Source: an uncultured Roseburia sp. (GTDB lineage: Bacteria; Bacillota; Clostridia; Lachnospirales; Lachnospiraceae). Taken from it: a stretch of 18,850 nt of DNA. The stretch's first letter is position 1; each line of letters opens with the position of its first letter. Below the pieces are notes generated by a model. The model ran no database searches, was not told the origin of the DNA, and saw only the letters and a list, made by a program, of their open reading frames with translations. The position numbers and the translations under genes were made by a program. The stretch lies in contig URJS01000044.1 in assembly GCA_900548205.1 (NCBI GenBank), forward strand, positions 1 through 18,850. Reading direction: 5' to 3'. Below, in pieces: positions 1 to 7,211 of this stretch.

Positions 1-62
1 TCAGTTGGTAGAGCACCTGACTCTTAATCAGGGTGTCCAGGGTTCGAACCCCTGATCGCGCA
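1..62 (+). tRNA. tRNA-Lys (anticodon CTT), 5' end cut by window edge
   Basis: The D-arm, anticodon arm, T-arm and 3' acceptor strand are present. The anticodon loop CTCTTAA is flanked by CCTGA/TCAGG, giving anticodon CTT (Lys, AAG codons). The T-arm is CAGGG-TTCGAAC-CCCTG, followed by the acceptor strand ATCGCGC and discriminator A at 62. The first roughly 12 bases, including the 5' acceptor strand, lie outside the window. The 3' CCA is not encoded. Confidence 0.95.
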
Positions 63-83
63 CTTAATCATCAATATGCTATA

Positions 84-130
84 AAGTACCGATTTTACAG
101 AAATGCTGTGGGGTTGGTGCTTTTTTTATT
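84..130 (+). terminator. Rho-independent terminator of the tRNA-Lys unit
   Basis: AAGTACCGA (84-92) pairs with TTGGTGCTT (114-122), with two G-U pairs, and runs directly into seven Ts. It lies 22 bases after the tRNA and is placed to end its transcript. Confidence 0.7.
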
Positions 131-146
131 TATAAAAAGAATCCCA

Positions 147-242
147 CAAAATAATCGTCTTATGCAATGCAAAAAAGAATTCTGCAAAACAACCATTCTA
201 TGCAGTGTCTAAAGCGGATGATGCGAACTATTGTTTTGCAGA
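147..242. repeat. Degenerate direct repeat plus 12-bp inverted repeat
   Basis: Two 23-base segments (147-169 and 185-207) match at 17 positions, and every difference is a transition. Separately, TCTGCAAAACAA (181-192) has a perfect inverted copy at 231-242. Read on the minus strand, the second arm is followed by TTCTTTTTT, so this pair may also act as a long-looped terminator for trmB. Otherwise it may be a relic of a small mobile element. I see no coding potential here. Confidence 0.4.
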
Positions 243-277
243 AAATCTAGTGTACTGTCTCACTAAGTAGTACCCGG

Positions 278-916
278 CTATCTTGAAGCAATCAGCTTGC
301 AGATCGGATTTCCGAGAGAGGAAAACTTTTCCTCATACTCCGTCATAATATTTCCCTCATTTAATATCGGATCATGGTGCAGGTCTCTTGTACAGGCATC
401 CAGATGCCAGCCCGCTTCCGGCACCTCCTCCAGAGAGAAGGAAAAAAGTGTCTGATTGTCTGTCTTAAATTCCAGATGCCCGTTTTTTGCCAGCACGAGG
501 TCATAGAGCGCAAAAAATTGATGTGATGTCAGACGCCGCTTGGCATGGCGGTCTTTGGGCCATGGATCGGAAAAATTAAGATAGATGCGTGCAATCTCCT
601 CCGAACCAAATACTTCCGAAAGATCCGCTGCATCCATACAGATAAATTTCAGGTTGGGAAGCGGCGTTTGCTCCATTTTCTGCAACGCGCGCAGCAGTAC
701 GCTGGAGTAACGTTCAATGCCAATATAATTAATTTCGGGATGCAGGGCGGCAAGCTCCATGATAAAGCGCCCTTTTCCCATGCCGATTTCGATATGGAGC
801 GGTTGCTGGGAAGGGAATACCTCCTGCCAGTGTCCTTTATGGCTTTCCGGTTCTTTGATGCAGTCGGCGCTTTTGGCGATTGCGTCATCAGCACCGGGAA
901 TATTTCTTAATCTCAT
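278..916 (-). CDS. trmB: tRNA (guanine-N7)-methyltransferase TrmB
   Basis: This 212-residue protein uses S-adenosylmethionine to methylate the N7 of guanine 46 in the variable loop of tRNAs, in the cytoplasm. It shows the SAM-binding EIGMGKG motif (about residues 43-49), the DPWPKDRH segment (117-124) typical of TrmB, and the C-terminal TEYEEKF motif (192-198) that contributes to substrate binding. Length is normal for Firmicute TrmB. I chose the ATG at 916 because the protein then begins MRLRNIPGA, the usual family start, and AAAGGTG lies about 9 bases upstream. An in-frame GTG four codons earlier sits inside that ribosome binding site and is unlikely to be used. The gene stands alone on the minus strand between a tRNA and a cell-wall gene, so context says little. 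A GC-rich hairpin precedes it. Confidence 0.96.
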   Translation of the reverse strand: MRLRNIPGADDAIAKSADCIKEPESHKGHWQEVFPSQQPLHIEIGMGKGRFIMELAALHPEINYIGIERYSSVLLRALQKMEQTPLPNLKFICMDAADLSEVFGSEEIARIYLNFSDPWPKDRHAKRRLTSHQFFALYDLVLAKNGHLEFKTDNQTLFSFSLEEVPEAGWHLDACTRDLHHDPILNEGNIMTEYEEKFSSLGNPICKLIASR

Positions 917-949
917 CTGAAATGTCACCTTTCTTTTTTATTGACACAA

Positions 950-974
950 GAGCAGCCCGCGAAGCGTGCTGCTC
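950..974. other. GC-rich hairpin between divergent trmB and dacF-like gene
   Basis: GAGCAGC (950-956) pairs with GCTGCTC (968-974). After one mismatch, an inner CGC/GCG stem closes on a GAA loop. There is no T-tract on either side, so it is not a classical terminator. It lies in the 5' region of trmB (minus strand) and upstream of the promoter at 1054, so it could be a leader structure. Function is unknown. Confidence 0.5.
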
Positions 975-1053
975 GTCGTTTGCCTTGACAATACATCAAG
1001 ATTCTACAACAAATCTTAAGAGAAAAAAAGATATTTTTTAAGAGAAAAAGCTA

Positions 1054-1082
1054 TTGCATGTATTTTTTTCAACGATTATACT
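1054..1082 (+). promoter_or_regulatory. Sigma-A type promoter of the D,D-carboxypeptidase gene
   Basis: TTGCAT (1054-1059), a 17-base spacer, then TATACT (1077-1082). A-rich DNA lies upstream. The expected transcript start near 1089 falls a few bases before the in-frame GTG at 1095, which supports translation from a later codon. Confidence 0.75.
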
Positions 1083-1142
1083 GATAATAGTTGTGTGAAA
1101 AAATGGTATTTGATAAGAGTCCGAATAGGAGTTATAAGACGC

Positions 1143-2522
1143 ATGTTATTATATAGAAGAAACAGGAACAAAATGATTTGTATGCTGCTTAGCGTGATTT
1201 GCCTGATTACGATGTTTCCTACAGAAACAAGGGCTGCCGAGTACTGGCCGGAGGCTCCGGTGGTAGAGTCCCCGTCTGCTATTTTAATGGAGATGAATAC
1301 CGGGGCGGTGCTCTATGAAAAGAACTGCGATGAGAAGAATTATCCGGCGAGTATCACAAAGATCCTGACGACGCTGATCGCGCTGGAAAATTCAGATTTA
1401 AACGAGGTTGTCACGTTTTCGGACGCGGCGATCGACAACACGGAAGGCTCTGGCATTGCGAGAGATTATGGAGAGCAGATGACAATGGAGCAATGTCTGT
1501 ATGCGGTGATGCTTGCCTCTGCCAATGAATGTGCATATGCGGTGGCGGAGCATGTCGGCGGTACGGTTGAGAACTTTGTCAACATGATGAACGAAAGGGC
1601 TGCACAGCTGGGCTGTACCACGACGCATTTTTCCAATCCGCACGGACTATTTTCTGAGGATCATTACACCAGTGCACGGGATATGGCTCTGATTGCAAAG
1701 GCGGCATATGAGAATGAGACGTTCCGTATTATCATCGGAACGGCGCGCTATACGATCCTGCCGACAAATAAGCATGAGGAGGAGACAGCGCTGCAGAATC
1801 ATAATGAGATGCTCTATCCGTGGCAGCATCTGGAATATCGTTATGAGTATTGTACCGGAGGGAAAACGGGGTATACAGATGTTGCGCGCAGTACGCTTGT
1901 TACTTTTGCGGAGAAGGATGGAATGAAGCTGGTGTGCGTTGTCATGCGGACAGAGTCGCCGAGCCAGTGGACGGACAGTATCAATCTGTTTAATTTTGCA
2001 TTTGATAATTTTCAGTTATGGAATGTTGCTGATAACGAGACGAAGTACGATACCTCGGAGGCAGTCGAGGTTGGGGCGCTGAATCAGAATAAAGCATTTG
2101 TGGATATTGACAGAAATGCATGTATCGTTCTGCCAAAGACAATGGCGTTTGCCGATGCCGCTTCAGAAATTGCCTATGAACAGACCGATGGAAATATTGT
2201 CGGGAAAATTACGTATACCTATGCGGGAAATGTGGTTGGAAGGGCAGATATTGTGAGGACGGGTGTTGAGGTACAGGGCTTTGTATTTGATAATGGAAAA
2301 AAGGAGGGATCGAAAGAAAATCCGTCCACAATTCAGATCAATCCGCTCAAAATCATGCTTGTCGTTGCCGGCGCCGCGCTGCTTGTGCTGCTTCTCTTTT
2401 TTGTGAAGCGATTTGCGGATAATTATTATATCATCCGTCATAATATGGAGGTTCGGAAATATCGGCGCGAACAGTTTGCTCATGTGAAGAAGCAGAGGAG
2501 ACGGCACAGAAGGAGAAGATAG
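1143..2522 (+). CDS. D-alanyl-D-alanine carboxypeptidase (DacF/PBP5 type, peptidase S11)
   Basis: A low-molecular-weight penicillin-binding protein that trims the terminal D-Ala from peptidoglycan pentapeptides outside the membrane. From the chosen start it has 459 residues: a basic N-terminus and hydrophobic signal segment (about 12-30), then the serine-protease triad motifs SITK (active Ser near 70), SAN (near 136) and KTG. A C-terminal transmembrane helix (IMLVVAGAALLVLLLFFV) and a very basic cytoplasmic tail rich in Lys and Arg follow, instead of the amphipathic anchor of E. coli PBP5. The reading frame extends upstream to GTG 1095, but that codon has no ribosome binding site and lies almost at the transcript start. 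ATG 1143 has AGGAG 11 bases upstream. ATG 1173 (AGGA upstream) is also possible. The gene is monocistronic with its own promoter. Confidence 0.93.
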   Translation: MLLYRRNRNKMICMLLSVICLITMFPTETRAAEYWPEAPVVESPSAILMEMNTGAVLYEKNCDEKNYPASITKILTTLIALENSDLNEVVTFSDAAIDNTEGSGIARDYGEQMTMEQCLYAVMLASANECAYAVAEHVGGTVENFVNMMNERAAQLGCTTTHFSNPHGLFSEDHYTSARDMALIAKAAYENETFRIIIGTARYTILPTNKHEEETALQNHNEMLYPWQHLEYRYEYCTGGKTGYTDVARSTLVTFAEKDGMKLVCVVMRTESPSQWTDSINLFNFAFDNFQLWNVADNETKYDTSEAVEVGALNQNKAFVDIDRNACIVLPKTMAFADAASEIAYEQTDGNIVGKITYTYAGNVVGRADIVRTGVEVQGFVFDNGKKEGSKENPSTIQINPLKIMLVVAGAALLVLLLFFVKRFADNYYIIRHNMEVRKYRREQFAHVKKQRRRHRRRR

Positions 2523-2557
2523 GTGAAAGCTTTTACAGATAAAATAAGAAATCGGGC

Positions 2558-2587
2558 TTGACGGAGCAAGGTGCGTCTGTTAAAATT
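2558..2587 (+). promoter_or_regulatory. Probable promoter of tRNA-Cys
   Basis: TTGACG (2558-2563) and TAAAAT (2582-2587) are separated by 18 bases. A second TATAAT-like box lies at 2642-2647, nearer the tRNA, but without a recognisable -35 box at the right distance. Either could serve tRNA-Cys. Confidence 0.45.
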
Positions 2588-2667
2588 CTGATGTGGTTGA
2601 GTCTTTATGGAAATATCGGGTATATTTGATAAAGACAGACATATAATAAATCATGCAGATTTTATCA

Positions 2668-2738
2668 GGCGACTTAGCCAAGTGGTAAGGCATGGGACTG
2701 CAACTCCCTGATCATCGGTTCAAATCCGTTAGTCGCCT
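2668..2738 (+). tRNA. tRNA-Cys (anticodon GCA)
   Basis: Acceptor strands GGCGACT and AGTCGCC pair perfectly, followed by discriminator U, as expected for tRNA-Cys. The D-arm is GCC/GGC. The anticodon loop CTGCAAC gives GCA. The T-loop TTCAAAT is closed by a stem with one U-U mismatch, and the outermost pair of the anticodon stem is also U-U. Length is 71 bases, and CCA is not encoded. Confidence 0.95.
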
Positions 2739-2744
2739 TCCTTG

Positions 2745-2777
2745 AAACCTCAAAAACAGATGTTTTTGAGGTTTTTT
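2745..2777 (+). terminator. Strong Rho-independent terminator after tRNA-Cys
   Basis: A 13-bp perfect stem (2745-2757 with 2762-2774), loop AGAT, and a T6 tract. It begins 7 bases after the tRNA. Confidence 0.9.
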
Positions 2778-2812
2778 ACTTTATAGGAAACTTTGTTCCC
2801 TATAAAGTAAAA
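2774..2812. repeat. 14-bp inverted repeat overlapping the tRNA-Cys terminator
   Basis: The arms at 2774-2787 and 2799-2812 are perfect complements (core TTACTTTATAGG / CCTATAAAGTAA) around an 11-base loop. A GC-rich stretch (CCCTCCGGGGG) follows directly. The left arm shares bases with the 3' arm and T-tract of the tRNA-Cys terminator, so the two hairpins compete. It could be a leader structure of the SRAP gene or a small dispersed repeat. The copy number cannot be judged from one window. Confidence 0.6.
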
Positions 2813-2890
2813 CCCTCCGGGGGATCGCACTGCGGCGGAATGGAACTGTGTCGCAACATCAGGTAAGACAGAAAGCAGGTAAGGATATTT

Positions 2891-3493
2891 ATGTGCGGAA
2901 GATATTATGTGAACGATGAAACGGCCAGAGAAATAGAAGCCGTTATCCGTCAGGTGGATCAAAGGCTTAGCAATAAAATATTTGGAGGCAGCTCCTTTTT
3001 GGAAAGGGAGATACATCCAACGGATATTGCGCCAGTGATCGTCCCAAACGGGCAGAAGCTTTCCTGCAAAACACAGCGCTGGGGTTTTTCCGGCTTTTCG
3101 GATAAACAGGTGATATTTAATGCGAGAAGTGAATCTGTTTTGGAAAAAAGAATGTTTCGCGAAAGCGCCCTGCATCGTAGGATTGTAGTTCCTGCAGCGT
3201 GGTTTTATGAGTGGAATCAAAGAAAAGAGAAATATATTTTTTCTCCAAAGGGTGAGCGAGTGCTATTTATGGCAGGAATTTATAATTATGATCAAGGTGA
3301 AGAAAGATTCGTAATCCTGACAACTGCGGCGAATGGATCGATGAAACCGGTTCATGATAGAATGCCGCTTATTTTGGAAAAAGAAGAAATTCTGCCATGG
3401 ATGTTTCATGAGAAAAAGGCAGAGCAAATGCTGCACAAAACACCGTGCCTGCTTGAGAGAAGCACAGACTTTGAACAAATGACTTTGTTTTAA
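2891..3493 (+). CDS. SRAP-domain abasic-site processing protein (HMCES/YedK family)
   Basis: A 200-residue SRAP protein. Members of this family bind abasic sites in single-stranded DNA and form a covalent thiazolidine link through Cys2, shielding them during replication. All key residues are visible: Cys2 exposed after Met removal (MCGRYY), the NAR motif (Asn77), the catalytic Glu107 in FYEW, and His155 in HDRMP. Length is slightly below E. coli YedK (222 aa). The start codon is fixed because Cys2 must be N-terminal, and AAGGA lies about 7 bases upstream. It is monocistronic, downstream of a tRNA-Cys terminator and a leader-like inverted repeat. No SOS box was identified by eye. Confidence 0.95.
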   Translation: MCGRYYVNDETAREIEAVIRQVDQRLSNKIFGGSSFLEREIHPTDIAPVIVPNGQKLSCKTQRWGFSGFSDKQVIFNARSESVLEKRMFRESALHRRIVVPAAWFYEWNQRKEKYIFSPKGERVLFMAGIYNYDQGEERFVILTTAANGSMKPVHDRMPLILEKEEILPWMFHEKKAEQMLHKTPCLLERSTDFEQMTLF

Positions 3494-3554
3494 ATTTTAA
3501 AAGGGATAAACTTCCTATTGAATATAGAGCGTATATTTCATATTGATGTAAATT

Positions 3555-3590
3555 CAGCCTTCCGATCATGGGAGGCTGTTTATCGTCTTG
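3555..3590 (+). terminator. Possible terminator of the SRAP gene
   Basis: CAGCCTTCC (3555-3563) pairs with GGGAGGCTG (3570-3578) around GATCAT, followed by TTTATCGTCTT. The T-tract is weak. The 5' arm has a second, longer perfect partner at 3602-3613 (see findings), so the two folds are mutually exclusive. Confidence 0.45.
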
Positions 3591-3650
3591 CGTACAATGG
3601 TGGAAGGCTGAATATGAGAGAGGCTGCATCGGCGGTAGGAGGAGATAGAG

Positions 3651-3740
3651 ATGACTGTTTTACGATTTTGGGATTTTTTTGGTATTAGAGGTTTTATGGA
3701 TAAAATAGAATTGCCAGTTTGTATTTATTTCAAAACATGA
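3651..3740 (+). CDS. Possible small ORF, 29 aa, unknown
   Basis: ATG 3651 is preceded by a very good ribosome binding site (AGGAGG, 8 bases upstream) and reads 29 residues beginning MTVLRFWDFFG to a TGA that overlaps the operator-like site S1 (3737-3753). The peptide is aromatic and hydrophobic, with no signal or motif I recognise. It lies in the 410-base gap between the SRAP gene and murR. Length gives no statistical support. The only evidence is the ribosome binding site, so this may be chance. Confidence 0.25.
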   Translation: MTVLRFWDFFGIRGFMDKIELPVCIYFKT

Positions 3741-3785
3741 AATAAAATATCATATATATAATGGATTATTGAAGTTTTGTTTCAT
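3737..3785. promoter_or_regulatory. Paired operator at the murR promoter (sites S1 and S2)
   Basis: S1 is ATGAAATAAAATATCAT (3737-3753), itself nearly palindromic. S2 (3769-3785) is the related 17-mer on the minus strand, ATGAAACAAAACTTCAA, and covers the -35 box. Centres are 32 bp apart and the pair spans 49 bp. The same arrangement occurs at 13080-13128 before anmK. RpiR/MurR regulators bind such AT-rich palindromes, so I infer these are its sites. Binding by MurR itself is not shown. Confidence 0.6.
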
Positions 3786-3797
3786 ATATTATACAAT
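3769..3797 (+). promoter_or_regulatory. Promoter of the murR-murQ-transporter unit
   Basis: TTGAAG (3769-3774), a 17-base spacer, TACAAT (3792-3797). Operator-like site S2 covers the -35 box and most of the spacer, so a bound repressor would block polymerase. The untranslated leader is about 100 bases. Confidence 0.7.
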
Positions 3798-3904
3798 AAT
3801 ATCAAAAAAAAGAAGTAAAATTTGTGCGAGTTGATGATTGCTATTATTTTTGTAGAATTTGCTTTTGTGCTTGATGAGCAGATGTTTTTGAGAAATGAGG
3901 GAGC

Positions 3905-4771
3905 ATGGAGAGTGTACTTGTAAAATGCAGAGAATATATGAAGTGCGCCAGTGATACAGAGAAGGGAATTATCAAGTTTATTCTGGAAAATGCGGAGCTG
4001 GCGATCCAGATGAATATCCATGAGCTCGCGGAAACAGTGTTTGTATCTGCGGCGACAGTGACAAGGCTCTGCAAAAAAATGGGATTTCATAATTATAAAG
4101 AGTATCAAAGAGGTCTTGCCTGTGAATTGGCGCTAAAAAGCGAGGTGCGCAGCTGGGAGGATTTTGAGATAACAAGAGAGGATGATCTTGATACGCTTGT
4201 GAACAAGAGCTTTGAGAGGAGCATCGCTTCGATGGAGGATACCAAGGCTCTGATCAATGTAAAGATACTTGAGCAGTGCGTGGATCTTTTAGAACAGGCG
4301 GAGAGTATTACATTTTTTGGTGTGGGAGCTTCACTTCTTGTAGCGAAGGATGCTTACCTAAAGTTTATCAGGATCAAAAAGAATTGTCAGGTGTACGAGG
4401 ATCAGGATATACAGAGGGTACTTGCAACAAATATGAGGCAAAAGGAGCTTGCTGTTTTGATTAGCTATTCCGGAAAGACTGAAATAATCGTGGATATTGC
4501 GAAAATGCTTCGGGATAATTCAGTACCTGTGATCGCAATCACCGGCTTTGCTGAATCACCGCTCACCAGACTTGCGGATCATACGCTCTATGTCAGCGCG
4601 ACAGAATATCAGTTTAAGTCAGGAAAGCTCGCTTCAAGAATTTCACAGCTTGCGATTGTCGATGTACTGTATCTGGCATATATCCAGAGGAAATATGAGG
4701 AGATTGCCGATGCACTGCAAAATACATACCGTACTATGGAGAAAGGGGAAGGTGAAACATGGGAGACATAA
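3905..4771 (+). CDS. murR: RpiR/MurR-family transcriptional regulator (HTH-SIS)
   Basis: A 288-residue regulator with an N-terminal RpiR-type helix-turn-helix (about 33-65; FVSAATVTRLCKKMGF is the recognition region) and a C-terminal SIS phosphosugar-binding domain (about 130-265; GVGAS and ISYSGKT phosphate-binding loops). In E. coli and Bacillus, MurR senses MurNAc-6-phosphate and represses murQ and transport genes. Here the 3' end overlaps murQ by 13 bases, so the two are translationally coupled and the ligand is very likely the MurQ substrate, though GlcNAc-6-P is possible. GAGGGAG precedes the ATG at unusually short spacing, but the protein start matches the family. Paired operator-like sites lie at its own promoter and before anmK, suggesting autoregulation and control of a second unit. 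Confidence 0.9.
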   Translation: MESVLVKCREYMKCASDTEKGIIKFILENAELAIQMNIHELAETVFVSAATVTRLCKKMGFHNYKEYQRGLACELALKSEVRSWEDFEITREDDLDTLVNKSFERSIASMEDTKALINVKILEQCVDLLEQAESITFFGVGASLLVAKDAYLKFIRIKKNCQVYEDQDIQRVLATNMRQKELAVLISYSGKTEIIVDIAKMLRDNSVPVIAITGFAESPLTRLADHTLYVSATEYQFKSGKLASRISQLAIVDVLYLAYIQRKYEEIADALQNTYRTMEKGEGETWET

Positions 4772-5685
4772 ATCTGACGGTACTTACAACAGAAAAGAGA
4801 AATCCGCAAACAATGAATCTGGATGAGATGAAGCCGGAGGAAATTATCACAATCATGAACCGGGAGGACAGAAAAGCTGTAGACGCAGTGGAGAATGTTT
4901 TGTCACAGGTCGAAAAAGTAATTTCCTGTACAGTTGCAAGTTTAAAAAGAGGAGGACGAATTATATATATCGGAGCCGGGACAAGCGGCAGACTGGGAGT
5001 TTTGGATGCTGTAGAATGCCCGCCAACATTTGGCGTGTCGGATCAGGTGGTGGTAGGTGTGATCGCAGGCGGACCAGGAGCCTTTTTAAAGGCTGTGGAG
5101 GGTGCTGAGGATGACAGAGAGGCAGGAGCTGTTGATTTACAAAATTTAAAGCTTGATGACCGGGATACAGTGATCGGTCTGACTGCCAGCGGGAGAACCC
5201 CCTATGTGATAGGAGCGCTCACATATGCAGAAACTATGAATTGCAAGACGGCGTCAATCTCATGTAATTTGAATGCAGAGGTTTCAAAATTTGCAGAGAT
5301 CGCCATCGAGGTTGAGACAGGACCTGAGATACTGTCGGGTTCGACAAGACTGAAAGCAGGAACGGCAGAAAAATTGATCCTCAATATGATCTCTACTGTC
5401 AGCATGATCGAAACCGGAAAGGTATACAAGAATCTTATGGTGGATGTCCAGCAAACGAATGAGAAGCTGATGGTAAGGGCGGAGAATATTGTGATGCAAG
5501 CAGTGGATTGTCAGCGGGAGGAGGCTAAGAGTGCATTGGCAGAATCGGGAGGGGAAGCTAAGACAGCGATTCTAAAATTACTGCTTGGGGTAGATGTTGA
5601 GGCCGCCAGAGAGATGTTAGAGCAGTCCGGCGGAAAAATAAGGTCTGCCGTGCAGATGAGCAGGCAGAACAGGCATATGCTATAA
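4759..5685 (+). CDS. murQ: N-acetylmuramic acid 6-phosphate etherase MurQ
   Basis: A cytoplasmic lyase/hydrolase of 308 residues that splits the D-lactyl ether of MurNAc-6-phosphate, giving GlcNAc-6-phosphate and D-lactate. It has the SIS fold with the signature GAGTSGRLG (72-80) and both catalytic acids: Glu86 in ECPPTFG (E. coli Glu83) and Glu117 in EGAEDD (E. coli Glu114). The N-terminal TEKRNP and C-terminal helical bundle are complete. The ATG has AAGGTG 5 bases upstream and overlaps the end of murR. It is the central enzyme of this locus. The product GlcNAc-6-P needs NagA and NagB, which are not in the window. Confidence 0.98.
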   Translation: MGDINLTVLTTEKRNPQTMNLDEMKPEEIITIMNREDRKAVDAVENVLSQVEKVISCTVASLKRGGRIIYIGAGTSGRLGVLDAVECPPTFGVSDQVVVGVIAGGPGAFLKAVEGAEDDREAGAVDLQNLKLDDRDTVIGLTASGRTPYVIGALTYAETMNCKTASISCNLNAEVSKFAEIAIEVETGPEILSGSTRLKAGTAEKLILNMISTVSMIETGKVYKNLMVDVQQTNEKLMVRAENIVMQAVDCQREEAKSALAESGGEAKTAILKLLLGVDVEAAREMLEQSGGKIRSAVQMSRQNRHML

Positions 5686-5797
5686 TGCAGGATGGGGGTC
5701 ATTCTGTCAATATAGAAACGCGGCGCAGGAGCCGTGAAAAGAACAAAAGGACTGTGAAGAAAGCATTTGCTTTTGAGGAACAGAGAAGGGAGAACAT

Positions 5798-7072
5798 ATG
5801 AAAAGAAGATGTTTGGCAGCAACTATGTGTATAACGATGATTGCAGGGCTTTTTGCCGGATGCAGCGGACAGGAGGAGCAGGCAGCAAATACGGAGCAGC
5901 AGGCGACAGCTGATATTGAGGAGGGTGGAGAAATTACTGTTTGGATTCCTCCATATGCGGCTTCCGATGCAGAGCAGACGGATCAAGAGTTTTGGGATGC
6001 GCAGTTTGATGCTTTCGAGGAAGAAAATAACTGTACGGTTCGTGTGGAGATTATTCCATGGGAGGGTTATATCCAGAAAATCACAACGGGAATCACCTCG
6101 GGCGACGGACCGGATGTGATTTATATTGATACGCCGTATGACCTTGCTGCTTCCGGTGCACTTGAGCCATTAGAGTCCTATTTTACGGAGGAGGAGCTGG
6201 AACAGTATATTTACTGGGATCTTGGCAAGATTGGAGATACGCAGTATGTTGCGCCGATGCTTGTAGGAAATGCAGCAATTCTTTATTGTAATATGGATAT
6301 GTTAAACGCTGCTGGTGTCGAGGCAGTTCCTCAGACGTGGGAGGAATTTATGGATGCTTGTATTAAAATTAAGGATAACGGTCAGCAGCCGTTTCTTCAG
6401 GCGTGGGGAGGAATGGGAAAAAGTATGATCATGAACGGTTTTCTTCCGTTTTACTGGCAGTCTGGCGCGGAGTTTTTAGACAGTGAAGGTAACCCTGATA
6501 TCAATAATGAGCAGGGGCTTAAGACGATTGAGTTTTTGTACAGTTTTATGGAAAACGGTATTTTTGACGAGACCATCACGGCGGAGGATGATGTGAAGAC
6601 AAAGTTCCGTGAGGGAAAGGTAGCGATGTATATCGGCGATACCGGAAGTTCAGACAAAAATACAGAGGCTGGAATTAACTGGGATTTTACTGCGGGTCTG
6701 ACAGGAACAGATGGAAGGCAGGCAACATGGATTGCTGCGGATTCCCTTGCGATCGCGTCCAACAGTGAGAACAAGGAGTTAGCTGCAAAGGCTATGAAAT
6801 ATATGCTGAGTGCGCCGGTCATGGATGCTTTCCACGAGAGTATGTATGCGATGAACCCGATTACCACAGATGCAAAATACTATGGGGACGAGAAGTTTGA
6901 GACCATGTATATGGAGAATCCGGAGATTTTCCACAACTGGCCGGCATTTGCGGGTTCCGATGCGTTTTATGACAATCTTTCAAAAAATATACAGGCGATG
7001 TATATGGGAGATCTGACGCCACAGGAAGTACTTGATGAAACAATGCAGCAGTATGACTCTCAGGGGTTCTAA
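5798..7072 (+). CDS. Lipoprotein solute-binding protein of a CUT1 sugar ABC transporter
   Basis: This 424-residue extracellular receptor delivers a sugar to the two permeases that follow. A basic start and hydrophobic stretch end in a lipobox LFAGC, with the lipidated Cys at 22, so it is anchored to the outer face of the membrane. The mature part has a typical family-1 solute-binding layout: ITVWIPPY at the start of lobe 1, GDGPDVIYIDTPYDLA, and the hinge segment GKVAMYIGD near 270. Tyr and Trp residues are abundant, as in oligosaccharide binders. The substrate is not readable from sequence; its place between murQ and nagZ points to GlcNAc-MurNAc or GlcNAc-anhydroMurNAc (peptide) fragments. 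AAGGGAG lies 5 bases before the ATG. A 112-base gap separates it from murQ, with no clear promoter. Confidence 0.93.
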   Translation: MKRRCLAATMCITMIAGLFAGCSGQEEQAANTEQQATADIEEGGEITVWIPPYAASDAEQTDQEFWDAQFDAFEEENNCTVRVEIIPWEGYIQKITTGITSGDGPDVIYIDTPYDLAASGALEPLESYFTEEELEQYIYWDLGKIGDTQYVAPMLVGNAAILYCNMDMLNAAGVEAVPQTWEEFMDACIKIKDNGQQPFLQAWGGMGKSMIMNGFLPFYWQSGAEFLDSEGNPDINNEQGLKTIEFLYSFMENGIFDETITAEDDVKTKFREGKVAMYIGDTGSSDKNTEAGINWDFTAGLTGTDGRQATWIAADSLAIASNSENKELAAKAMKYMLSAPVMDAFHESMYAMNPITTDAKYYGDEKFETMYMENPEIFHNWPAFAGSDAFYDNLSKNIQAMYMGDLTPQEVLDETMQQYDSQGF

Positions 7073-7170
7073 GCACAGGATATGGTGATGAAAGCAAAGA
7101 AATAGCAGAGTGTAGGGAAGGGGGCTGCTTCAACGGCATAAAGCAAGGAGGAGCAGTCCACTTTTAAATT

Positions 7171-7194
7171 GGGGAAAGATGTATCTTTCTACCC
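7171..7194 (+). other. Intergenic mRNA hairpin between binding protein and permease genes
   Basis: GGGGAAAGAT (7171-7180) folds onto ATCTTTC-TA-CCC (7183-7194), with a two-base bulge and a GT loop. There is no T-tract. It stands 6 bases before the ribosome binding site of the first permease. In sugar ABC operons such structures can protect the 3' end of the binding-protein message and lower permease expression. That role is inferred here. Confidence 0.45.
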
Positions 7195-7211
7195 ACGCCG
7201 GGAGGTAAGTG

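Noticed and set aside
545..910. Plus-strand frame inside trmB
   Set aside because: Complement of a well-supported TrmB; no motif.
985..1007. Perfect TTGACA at 985-990 as a promoter for the carboxypeptidase gene
   Set aside because: No -10 box at suitable spacing; the TTGCAT/TATACT pair at 1054-1082 is better.
2750..3220. Minus-strand frame of 156 codons across the SRAP 5' region
   Set aside because: Overlaps the SRAP coding region and the terminator and inverted repeat; only its last part, over the repeat, could recur elsewhere in genomes, so it is not a gene.
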